Source: Pseudomonadota bacterium
GTDB taxonomy: Bacteria > Pseudomonadota > Gammaproteobacteria > Burkholderiales > Burkholderiaceae_C
Length of the DNA: 5,822 bases
Direction: 5' to 3'
Assembly (NCBI GenBank): GCA_023436025.1
Contig: JAEZKX010000184.1
Location: forward strand, 1-5,822
A model generated the notes under the pieces. It was not told the DNA's origin. It was given only the letters and a program-made list of their open reading frames with translations, and ran no database searches. This document shows, piece after piece, positions 1 through 5,822 of this stretch (within the stretch, counting starts at the first letter, position 1; each line of letters starts with the position of its first letter). The translations under genes and the position numbers were made by a program.

Positions 1-731
1 CGCGTCGCGCGCATCGCCGCATCGCCCCCCAGCAGGAGCAGCTGGCACGGCAGGTTCTGCCGCAGCACGGCGATCGCGCGCTGCGCCGCCGGTTGCGCCA
101 GCCAATCCTGCAGGCCGGGCACCTGCGCCGGGCCGCCGACCAGCTCGGCGCCTTCCAGCTGCGGCGCGCGGGCCATCAGCGCGTCCCACACCGCAGGACC
201 CGGGACCAGCGCGCGGCCATGCCAGGGTCCTTCGCCCTGCAGCCGCACGATGCCGAGCGCGGCCAGCGGACCGTGCACCAGCAGGTCCTCGAACTGGTCG
301 CGCAAGGCGAAGGGACGTTCGGGTGCCTCGGCCTCCAGCCAGTGCAGCGCCAGTGCGGCGGTCGGCTGCGGCTGCCCGTCGGGATGCAGCAGCCGGCAAA
401 GGGTCGCCAAGCCTTCGTGCGCTTGCGGCAGGCAGGCCAGCAGCAGCAGGTCCTGCAGCAGCTTGGACTGCATCGGAGACAGCGGCAGCGCCTCGATGCG
501 GGCCAGCGCGTGCATGACCGGTCGCGGCTGTGGCACCGGGCCGGTGTCGGCGGCGAAGCGAGCGGTGAAGGCGAGCGCGGCGGCGAGCGGATCGCGCTCG
601 TCAGCGGGCGCATCCACGCTGCGCGCGAGCCGCCGGGCGACCTGCGCCAGCGCCTGGCGCGTGTGCAGCCGCATGGCGTCCACCAGCGCCTGCAGCGGGG
701 TGGCGATGGGGGCGTCTTCAGGGCGTTTCAT
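1..731 (-). CDS. eCIS-associated AAA+ ATPase-like protein (Afp15-like), N-terminal part, 3' end outside window
   Basis: My own translation gives 243 complete codons from ATG 731 to the left edge with no stop: MKRPEDAPIATPLQALVDAM onward. GAGG lies 7 nt upstream of the ATG, and the start overlaps the preceding gene by 14 nt. Residues 1-60 are an Ala/Arg-rich helical region. Residues about 72-135 resemble the winged-helix N-terminal domain of eCIS ATPases, with the pattern LPLSPMQSKLLQDLLLLACLPQ, then GLATLCRLLHPDGQPQPTAALALHWLE; 140-185 continue with LVHGPLAALGIVRL and a Leu-Val-Pro strand. At the very edge, residues 226-243 (NLPCQLLLLGGDAAMRAT) look like the beta-strand and loop that begin an AAA domain, but the loop lacks a proper Walker A (GGDAAMRAT in place of GxxxxGK[ST]). 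From memory, proteins of this family often have a degenerate first AAA module before a functional second one, which would lie outside the window. The ATPase call rests on domain pattern and neighbours, not on catalytic residues seen here. Confidence 0.78.
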   Translation of the reverse strand, partial: MKRPEDAPIATPLQALVDAMRLHTRQALAQVARRLARSVDAPADERDPLAAALAFTARFAADTGPVPQPRPVMHALARIEALPLSPMQSKLLQDLLLLACLPQAHEGLATLCRLLHPDGQPQPTAALALHWLEAEAPERPFALRDQFEDLLVHGPLAALGIVRLQGEGPWHGRALVPGPAVWDALMARAPQLEGAELVGGPAQVPGLQDWLAQPAAQRAIAVLRQNLPCQLLLLGGDAAMRAT

Positions 732-2160
732 AGACGATCCTCACGACGCATCCGAGCCAGGGCAGCCAGCCCGGATCCAGGTCCAGCGCCAGCCGGCGGA
801 TCGCGGTGTCCACCTGGTCCAGCGACAGGTGCAGTTCGATCCAGCCCGGCTCCATGCGCAGCCGTCCCGGCCGCTGGCAGACGGCGAGCACGCGCGGCTC
901 GGGCAGTTCGCGCGCCTTGCGCGCCAGCCAGCGTTCCCATTCGGCCGCCACCCGTTCGGCGGCAGCGAGCGTGGCGGGGCTGGGTTCCGCAGTTGGCAAG
1001 GCGCCGCCGCAGAAGGCGAGCAGCACCGCGTCGTCTGCCGGAACACCGAGTGCGCGGCCGAGGGCGTGCAGCAGCAAGCGGACCCCTTCGTCACTGTCTT
1101 CCAGCGCGTCCAGCAGTCCGGACGGCTCGACGCGCGCCAGCCAGAACAGAGCGCCGGCGAAGCGCGTGTGCAGCCAGTGCTGCGGCTGCGACAGCTCGGG
1201 CATCCGCGGCTGGGGCTGCGCGTCGGCCGGCGTGGCGGGCTGCTGCGCTGGGGCAGCGAAGACATTCGCCGCGGGCGACGCGGTGCGCGCGTTCACGGCG
1301 TGCGTCCTCGCGGCTGGCGGCAATGGGACTGCCGGCTGCGGCAGCGCGAGCCGCGCGCGTGCCGCGGACACCTGCTGCTCGCACCGCGCCGGCGACAAAC
1401 CGTGCGCGCCATGCTGGCAAGCGCACAGCAGCACCGTCAGCACGTCGGCGTGCTTGCGCACGAACCAGCCGCGCGCGGCTGCCCACTGCAGCAAGGCTAG
1501 CGCCGCGCGGCTCCACGCGATCGTCGCCTGCGGCGCAGCGGCTTGCGCAGTGCGCGCCGGTGATGCGGCGAGCGCGCGCGCAAAACCCGCCGTGCGCGGA
1601 CACGCCTCGAACAGCCGCAGCCACGCGGCCAGCGGCAACGCGCGCAGCGCCGCGGTGAGGCAGGCCGTGCGCTCCTCGCCCGTGACCAGCCGCATCAGCA
1701 CCGGCCAGACAAGTTCCGGCGTGCGTGCCAGTTCGGCGCAGGCGTGGCGCAGCACTTCCTCGCTGCGCCAGCCGGCCTGCGGGATAAGCCCCATGCGCTG
1801 CCAGGCCCAGTCGCGCCCGGTGTCGCCGAGCGCGGCGCGGTACACGAGGTCGGCCAGCGCTTCCTGCCGATTGGCGTAGCGCACGCAGTTGCCGTCGTCA
1901 CGTTCCATGGCGCGGGCGATCGCCTGCTCCAGGGCGTCGCCCCAGGCGCGACCCACCTCGGTGTCGACCGGGTCGCCGCGCCAGCGCAGGTGCAGCGGCA
2001 GCCGCCGGATCAGCAGCCATTCTTCCGCGCCGGCCCAGCGCGCCGCGATGCGGTCGCCGTCCTGCGCCCGGAACGCGTCCTGCCAGGCAGCCAGCCGATG
2101 CGGCTCCACCACGTCGGCCGTGCGCAGCCGCGTGTGCATGCGATGGATCGTGAGGGTCAT
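718..2160 (-). CDS. conserved-looking eCIS-associated protein of unknown function; possible divergent tape-measure-type protein
   Basis: A complete 480-residue soluble protein with no signal peptide or membrane segment and no enzymatic motif I recognise. Residues 1-60 form an alpha/beta start ending in EEWLLIRRLPLHLRW. Residues 65-105 hold a helix and RDDGNCVRYANRQEALADLVYRAA. Residues 130-250 are Leu/Ala-rich helices containing short repeat-like units with Trp. Residues about 272-327 are a Pro/Ala/Gln linker. Residues 330-420 are helical (HTRFAGALFWLARVEPSGLLDAL, then an acidic amphipathic stretch). Residues 437-476 close with EPGWIELHLSLDQVDTAIRRLALDLDPGWLPWLGCVVRIVY, which I recall as a recurring C-terminal motif of eCIS-linked hypotheticals. 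The start at ATG 2160, four bases after the gpI-like stop, avoids overlap; the 25-residue upstream extension to 2235 is Arg/Trp/Cys-rich shadow sequence. GGAAGG lies 11 nt upstream. The Afp13/14-like position and the RRL-type N-terminus suggest a tape-measure relative, but this is inference; an assembly factor or ATPase partner is equally possible. Confidence 0.85.
   Translation of the reverse strand: MTLTIHRMHTRLRTADVVEPHRLAAWQDAFRAQDGDRIAARWAGAEEWLLIRRLPLHLRWRGDPVDTEVGRAWGDALEQAIARAMERDDGNCVRYANRQEALADLVYRAALGDTGRDWAWQRMGLIPQAGWRSEEVLRHACAELARTPELVWPVLMRLVTGEERTACLTAALRALPLAAWLRLFEACPRTAGFARALAASPARTAQAAAPQATIAWSRAALALLQWAAARGWFVRKHADVLTVLLCACQHGAHGLSPARCEQQVSAARARLALPQPAVPLPPAARTHAVNARTASPAANVFAAPAQQPATPADAQPQPRMPELSQPQHWLHTRFAGALFWLARVEPSGLLDALEDSDEGVRLLLHALGRALGVPADDAVLLAFCGGALPTAEPSPATLAAAERVAAEWERWLARKARELPEPRVLAVCQRPGRLRMEPGWIELHLSLDQVDTAIRRLALDLDPGWLPWLGCVVRIVYETP
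739..743 (-). promoter_or_regulatory. Shine-Dalgarno site of the ATPase-like gene, inside the upstream coding region
   Basis: The minus strand reads TGAGG, then ATCGTCT (7 nt), then ATG at 731. It supports this start for the ATPase-like gene, which begins 14 nt before the upstream gene stops. Confidence 0.6.
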
Positions 2161-2164
2161 CGCA

Positions 2165-4267
2165 TCACCCGCCTTCCTCTTCGTTCTCCCGCAGCGGCGG
2201 CCGCCCCAGCACGTAGCCGGTGCCCAGCGACGCATCCCCCGCGATCGCCGGCTCGAAGCCGGCCGAGCGGCCGATCACCGAGGAAATGCCGACGTGCGAA
2301 CCGACGCCCGCGCGCACGCCGGTCTCGGCGGTGCACAGCGTGAAGGCGGTGTGGGCCGGCTTGTGCTGCTCGATCAGGCGCCGCACGCAGGTGAACTGCT
2401 CGGTGCTCAATGCGGCGCCGACCGTGACGGTGAAGCGATGCGCGAAATCGTCGAAGTCGGGCGCCGCCGCGTCCGCGATGGGCTCGGGATCGGGCTCGCC
2501 GATGCGCCCGCCCACGCGGTAGCCGCCGCCCAGCACCGCCTGCGAGATCACCGACTCCGCGTTGCCGAACACGCCGCCGCCGCGCAGCCGGAACTGCTCG
2601 ATGATCACCACCTCGGCTCCGGTCAGCAGCTCCAGCATCCGCTGCAGGCTGGCGAGCGTGCCGCGGGTGCGGAACAGCGTGGCCGCCTGCGGGATCAGCC
2701 GCCGCTGCACCGCCGCCGGCCAGCACGGGTCCAACGCCAGCCCGATGAACTGCGCCAGCCAGGGCAGGGCGTCGCCGGGTGCGATGCGCGGATCGAGCAG
2801 GCGGTGCCGTCCGGTCGCGACCACCTCCCATTCATCGAGCTGCGCGGCGATCGGCGCCAGCAGCCGGTACAGGAACTCGCGCGCCGCCGGCTCGCGCCAC
2901 AGCGTGCGCGGCAGCAACTGCAGCAGTGGGTGGCCCGGGTAGTCGATGCGCGCGGCGCGCAGCCGCGGGCTCTTGCCGCGCGTGCCTTGGAGGCGGAACA
3001 CGAGCCACAGGTAGCGGCCGGGCGGCGCGATCACCGGGGCGTCGTAAAGCGCAAAGCCCTCGGCCGGCGCCGGCGCCAGCGGCCGCAGCGACGGATCGCG
3101 GTACAGCGCCTGCGGCTCGCGCTCGGCCAGCGTCCAGCTTGCCTTGGACATCACCGGCGGCGCGCCGTCCGCCAAAGCTCCGCCGATGGGGTCGTCGAAG
3201 TCGAGCTCGTCGCGCGTGAAGGCCCAGAAGCGCAGCGCCGTGCCTTCGGGCAGGCAGGCTTCGACCACCAGCCGCCCCCAGCGCGACTGGTCGTGTTCGG
3301 CGTCGAGCGCGACGCCGAACAGCAGCCCCTCCTGCACGTAGCGCCCGCGCGCCGGCGCCGCATGGCGCACTCCTTGCGCGGTCCAGTAAGCGACGCGGCC
3401 ATCGGGTGCGTGCGCGATGCCGCGGCCGTCGTAGTTGGGCGCGAGCAGCCCGGGCAGCGGCTGCGGCACGGCGCCGATCTGCAGCCGGCGGAACTCCTCG
3501 CCGGTGCGCTGCGCGATCACCAGCACCTGGTCGCCGGGCTCCACCAGCAAGTCCGTGCAGAAGGCCGCCGGGATGGTCGCTTGCGTGGAGTGCAACGCGT
3601 GCAGCGTCGCAGCCGGCTGGCCCGGCGCCGTCAACACCCAGGCCGCCCGGCCACCCTTGCGCTGCGCCCCGATCGCCAGGCGCTGCGCGCCCCCGACCGC
3701 CGGCCACGCAGTGCGCTCCGGCTCGTCGCAGGGCCCGAGCTGCCAGGTCGTGCCGTCGGCCAGCAGCACGTAGACCGCAGCGCCGTCACCCGCCAGGTCC
3801 AGCGGCGCCGCCGGCATGGGGATGCGACGTGCCACCTGCTGTTGCCAGGTGTCCACCAGCCACACCGACTGGTCCTGCGGATCGGCGATGCAGAGGAAAT
3901 CACTCGCGTCGCAAGCCAGGGCCAGCGGCCGCGGCGGCAGCGCGCCGCCGGCCACGTGCTCGGAGCCGGTGAAGGCGAAGGGGTGCGCCTCGTTCTCGTG
4001 CACGCCGACGGCATCGGTGCGGCCCCACAGCACGATTTCGACGGCGCCTGCTTCCGGCTGCGCGTGGAACAGGCGGCAGCGGGCATCGAATGCGAGCCCC
4101 GCATAGCCGCCGTCGAAGGGCGCATCGGCGTCGGGAGGCGGCGACACCGGGTCGCTGCTTTCCAGCATCACGACTTCGCCGACCACGGCCGTGCCTTGGT
4201 GAGCGCACAGCTTCCACTGCGCTCTGCCCTGCAGCACGCGCTGGCCGCTGTCGGGGATGAGGCGCAT
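2165..4267 (-). CDS. gpI-like phage tail/baseplate protein with N-terminal beta-rich (propeller-like) region (TIGR02242 / Afp12-like)
   Basis: A complete 700-residue baseplate protein that would pair with the gpJ-like protein to form wedges of a contractile injection system. Residues about 435-560 carry the family hallmark: LLPRTLWREP, EFLYRLLAPIAAQLDEWE, LLDPRIAPGDALPWLAQFIGLALD, then RRLIPQAATLFRTRGTLASLQRMLELLTG and IIEQFRLR. Residues about 611-645 (RFTVTVGAAL to EQHKPAHTAFTLC) form the C-terminal tail-protein module, and 651-692 are Gly-rich (VRAGVGSHVGISSVIGR, LGTGYVLGRP). Residues 1-430 are unusually large for a gpI protein and look beta-rich, with repeated blocks resembling propeller blades (PLALACDASDFLCIADPQDQ, LDLAGDGAAVYVLLADGTTW, GRGIAHAPDGRVAYWTAQGV). 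This enlarged form is, from memory, typical of eCIS loci. The start is ATG 4267 because AGGAGG lies 7 nt upstream; ATG 4273 in the same frame is only 1 nt from that site. The frame stays open far upstream, but there it overlaps the gpJ-like gene and reads as Arg/Ala-rich nonsense. Confidence 0.93.
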   Translation of the reverse strand: MRLIPDSGQRVLQGRAQWKLCAHQGTAVVGEVVMLESSDPVSPPPDADAPFDGGYAGLAFDARCRLFHAQPEAGAVEIVLWGRTDAVGVHENEAHPFAFTGSEHVAGGALPPRPLALACDASDFLCIADPQDQSVWLVDTWQQQVARRIPMPAAPLDLAGDGAAVYVLLADGTTWQLGPCDEPERTAWPAVGGAQRLAIGAQRKGGRAAWVLTAPGQPAATLHALHSTQATIPAAFCTDLLVEPGDQVLVIAQRTGEEFRRLQIGAVPQPLPGLLAPNYDGRGIAHAPDGRVAYWTAQGVRHAAPARGRYVQEGLLFGVALDAEHDQSRWGRLVVEACLPEGTALRFWAFTRDELDFDDPIGGALADGAPPVMSKASWTLAEREPQALYRDPSLRPLAPAPAEGFALYDAPVIAPPGRYLWLVFRLQGTRGKSPRLRAARIDYPGHPLLQLLPRTLWREPAAREFLYRLLAPIAAQLDEWEVVATGRHRLLDPRIAPGDALPWLAQFIGLALDPCWPAAVQRRLIPQAATLFRTRGTLASLQRMLELLTGAEVVIIEQFRLRGGGVFGNAESVISQAVLGGGYRVGGRIGEPDPEPIADAAAPDFDDFAHRFTVTVGAALSTEQFTCVRRLIEQHKPAHTAFTLCTAETGVRAGVGSHVGISSVIGRSAGFEPAIAGDASLGTGYVLGRPPLRENEEEGG
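2172..2177 (-). promoter_or_regulatory. Probable ribosome-binding site of the unknown 480-residue gene
   Basis: GGAAGG on the minus strand ends 11 nt before ATG 2160, a slightly long but usable spacing. It lies within the last codons of the gpI-like gene (Glu-Glu-Gly-Gly end), so translation is probably coupled to it. Confidence 0.45.
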
Positions 4268-5822
4268 CAGCATTCCTCCTTCATCACCGGCACCGCCACC
4301 GGTGGTCGCACCGGCGGCGGCGCGACCCCGGTGCCGGGCGCTGGGAGCGGCGTCGCATCGTCGACCACGGTGACGGCCACCAGCGCCGGCACTTCCCAGT
4401 CGGCCAGGCGCAGCACCTCGATGGACGACCAGGTCTCCGGCTGGCCCGACGCGCCCGGCGTCGCGAAGTCCAGCCGCAGCGACTCGATGTACTCCACGCC
4501 TTCCACCTGCATCGCCGCGCCTTCCAGCTCGCGCGCCAGCACGCGCCGCCCCAGCGGCCAGCCGCGTCCGTCCGGGCCGTGCGGTGGCAGCGGCGCCAGG
4601 TACTGGCGCAGCAGCATGTCGACCCAGTCGCGCACTGCGTCCAGCCCGTAGCCCTCGCGCACCTTTACCGACACCGCCACCGCGATGCGACGGTAGGTGG
4701 GCGGGATCACGTACAGCTCGGTGGTGACCAGGCGCCAGCGATCGAGCCAGGCGCAGACCTGTGCCAGCTCCCAGGCGTCGGGCAGCGGCGCATCGGGATG
4801 CTGCGGATCGCGCGCCGGCCAGACGATCACGCTGACGCAGCCCGGCTTGCGCTCGCGGCCGGGCGCATGGAACAGCGGCAGGCATTCGGCGCGCGCGAGT
4901 TCCAGCCCGGGCGTCTCCTTCGCCAGGCTGGCGAAGTCGTCCTGGCACACGGCGCGCCAGTTGCGGCGCAGCTCGGTGGGGATGCGGCGCAGCGCTTCGT
5001 CGATGCCCTCGCTGTCGAGGCCGCCGTAAGTCTTGAGCGGATTGGCGACCTTGACGCCCGGGGGCATCGCCGGCCGCCGCAGCGGAGTGGGAGGCGCCGG
5101 CGAAAGCAGAGTGGTGCCGAGCTTGTCGATCGCCATCGGCGGCACATTGCCAGCCGCGCCCTGGCTGGTGTGGTAGCGGTTGACGCGGATGCGCTCGCCC
5201 AGCTGCGGCACGCGGGCGCCGAAGCGCACCGTGCCGGCTTCGGCATCGACGGTGAAGTGCGCATCGGCGGGACCGGAGGCGTCGAGGTTGGGCTGCCAAT
5301 GCCAGTCGGTCCACACGCCTTGTTCCTCGACCTGCACTTCCACCGGGTAGCGCGCATCGAGCACCACCGGTGCTTCGGCCAGTGTGTAGACCTGCCCCGG
5401 CTGGCCCGTGCCGGTGCCGAGCAGTTGCGCGCCGGCGGCCACCACCTGCTCGCAGGGCGCGGCATTCAGCGTGAGCAGCTGCACCTCGCCGATGCGGCTT
5501 CGGTCGGTGCGCCAGGCGCGCAGCCAGAACCACAGGCGCTGCGCGCGTTCGTCGTCCAGCTCCGGCGGGAAGTCGCCGGTGCCCGCGAGTCCCGCGGGCG
5601 CCGCCGGCGCGCCGAGCAGCGCCAGGTCGGCGGGCAGTTCCAGCCGCACGGTGCCTTCGCAGGTGAACGCCTCTGTGGTGTCGCCGGCTACCCGCACGCT
5701 GGTGTAGGCCACGCTGCCATCGGCCTTGGGCTTGGCCAGCGAGGCCTGCCATTGCAGCGAAGGCGGCCTGCGGCCGCCGGCCGGCGCATCGTCGATCGTC
5801 GGGCACCCGGCCTTGGGGGAGA
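4267..5822 (-). CDS. gpJ-like baseplate wedge protein (TIGR02243 / Afp11-like), 5' end outside window
   Basis: This is the C-terminal 517 residues of a putative baseplate assembly protein related to phage T4 gp6/P2 gpJ and Afp11. In this family the protein forms the wedge ring around the spike in contractile tails. The reading frame is open to the right edge with no stop, so the true start lies upstream; the GTG at 5712 is an internal valine codon (context ADGSVAYTSV). Family-like features, numbered in the visible part, are a beta-rich stretch with GQPGQVYTL near 138-147, a HFTVDAEAGTVRFG segment near 188-201, NRYHTSQGAAGNVP near 214-227, YGGLDSEGIDEALRRIP near 265-281 and NWRAVCQDDFASLA near 287-300. 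An alpha/beta C-terminal part (about 330-450) follows, then a proline-rich tail (about 487-513). The usual FGDG-type turn reads FGARVPQLGE here. The gene ends in TGA overlapping the next gene's ATG. The family assignment is from recalled motif similarity; I am confident of the role, less so of the exact subfamily. Confidence 0.93.
   Translation of the reverse strand, partial: SPKAGCPTIDDAPAGGRRPPSLQWQASLAKPKADGSVAYTSVRVAGDTTEAFTCEGTVRLELPADLALLGAPAAPAGLAGTGDFPPELDDERAQRLWFWLRAWRTDRSRIGEVQLLTLNAAPCEQVVAAGAQLLGTGTGQPGQVYTLAEAPVVLDARYPVEVQVEEQGVWTDWHWQPNLDASGPADAHFTVDAEAGTVRFGARVPQLGERIRVNRYHTSQGAAGNVPPMAIDKLGTTLLSPAPPTPLRRPAMPPGVKVANPLKTYGGLDSEGIDEALRRIPTELRRNWRAVCQDDFASLAKETPGLELARAECLPLFHAPGRERKPGCVSVIVWPARDPQHPDAPLPDAWELAQVCAWLDRWRLVTTELYVIPPTYRRIAVAVSVKVREGYGLDAVRDWVDMLLRQYLAPLPPHGPDGRGWPLGRRVLARELEGAAMQVEGVEYIESLRLDFATPGASGQPETWSSIEVLRLADWEVPALVAVTVVDDATPLPAPGTGVAPPPVRPPVAVPVMKEEC
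4275..4280 (-). promoter_or_regulatory. Shine-Dalgarno site of the gpI-like gene, inside the gpJ-like 3' end
   Basis: The minus strand reads AGGAGG followed by AATGCTG and then ATG at 4267. The 7-nt spacing selects ATG 4267 over the in-frame ATG at 4273. The site is made of the Lys-Glu-Glu codons that end the upstream gene, and the TGATG overlap that follows favours termination-reinitiation coupling. Confidence 0.8.

Noticed and set aside
421..480. CAG/CTG-rich triplet runs as possible repeats
   Set aside because: They encode Leu/Gln/Ala helices in the real frame and are irregular. No CRISPR-like or true tandem repeat structure was seen.
176..613. Minus-strand 145-codon frame inside the ATPase-like gene
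   Set aside because: It is in a different frame, with Arg/Ser/Cys/Pro-rich content. The correct frame starts at 731 and continues unbroken to the edge.
93..1658. Plus-strand frames of 521 and 416 codons in the first 1.7 kb
   Set aside because: They are antisense to the unknown gene and the ATPase-like gene and have low-complexity Arg/Ala/Ser composition. The minus-strand frames have family-like motifs, plausible ribosome-binding sites and coupled junctions.
2161..2235. Upstream start for the 480-residue protein giving 505 residues
   Set aside because: The added 25 residues overlap the conserved C-terminus of the gpI-like protein and are Arg/Trp/Cys-rich. ATG 2160 with a nearby ribosome-binding site fits better.
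1889..4651. A 920-codon open frame on the plus strand
   Set aside because: It is antisense to the gpI-like gene and its neighbours, is Arg/Ala/Gln/His-rich with no domain signal, and crosses two real gene junctions. It is a product of high GC and third-position bias.
5710..5712. GTG at 5712 as the start of the gpJ-like gene
   Set aside because: The frame stays open to the right edge, the residues before it continue naturally, and the N-terminal half expected of this family is missing, so the start is outside the window.
4268..5806. Upstream extension of the gpI-like frame to about 1213 residues
   Set aside because: The extra 500 or so residues are Arg/Ala/Gly-rich and overlap the well-supported gpJ-like gene in another frame. 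The AGGAGG site and family start place the true start at 4267.

Overview
The window is GC-rich throughout and comes from a bacterium. Nothing in it fixes the taxon; a high-GC Gram-negative proteobacterium is my guess from base composition and codon use alone. All coding is on the minus strand. Four tightly packed genes fill the window almost completely, and the first and last run off its ends. Read in the direction of transcription (right to left) they are: (1) a gpJ-like baseplate wedge protein of the TIGR02243 type, 3' part only; (2) a complete 700-residue gpI-like baseplate protein of the TIGR02242 type with a large N-terminal beta-rich region; (3) a complete 480-residue protein of unknown function; (4) the N-terminal third or so of an AAA+ ATPase-like protein of the kind found in extracellular contractile injection system (eCIS) loci.

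This gene order matches the baseplate and ATPase end of an eCIS cluster (Afp/PVC/MAC-like: Afp11-like, Afp12-like, then Afp15-like). These loci encode phage-tail-like contractile particles that deliver protein cargo. Genes 1 and 2 build the baseplate wedge that triggers sheath contraction. Gene 4 is the accessory ATPase used in particle assembly or cargo loading. Gene 3 sits where Afp13 (fibre) and Afp14 (tape measure) lie in the Afp locus. It is the least understood part of the window and the best candidate for something new.

The junctions are 1-nt overlap (TGATG), 4-nt gap and 14-nt overlap, so the genes are almost certainly one transcript with translational coupling. No promoter, terminator, RNA gene, mobile element, CRISPR array or attachment site was seen. 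There is no gene-free stretch above 300 bases. Sheath, tube, spike, cap, fibre and effector genes must lie outside the window if the system is complete.
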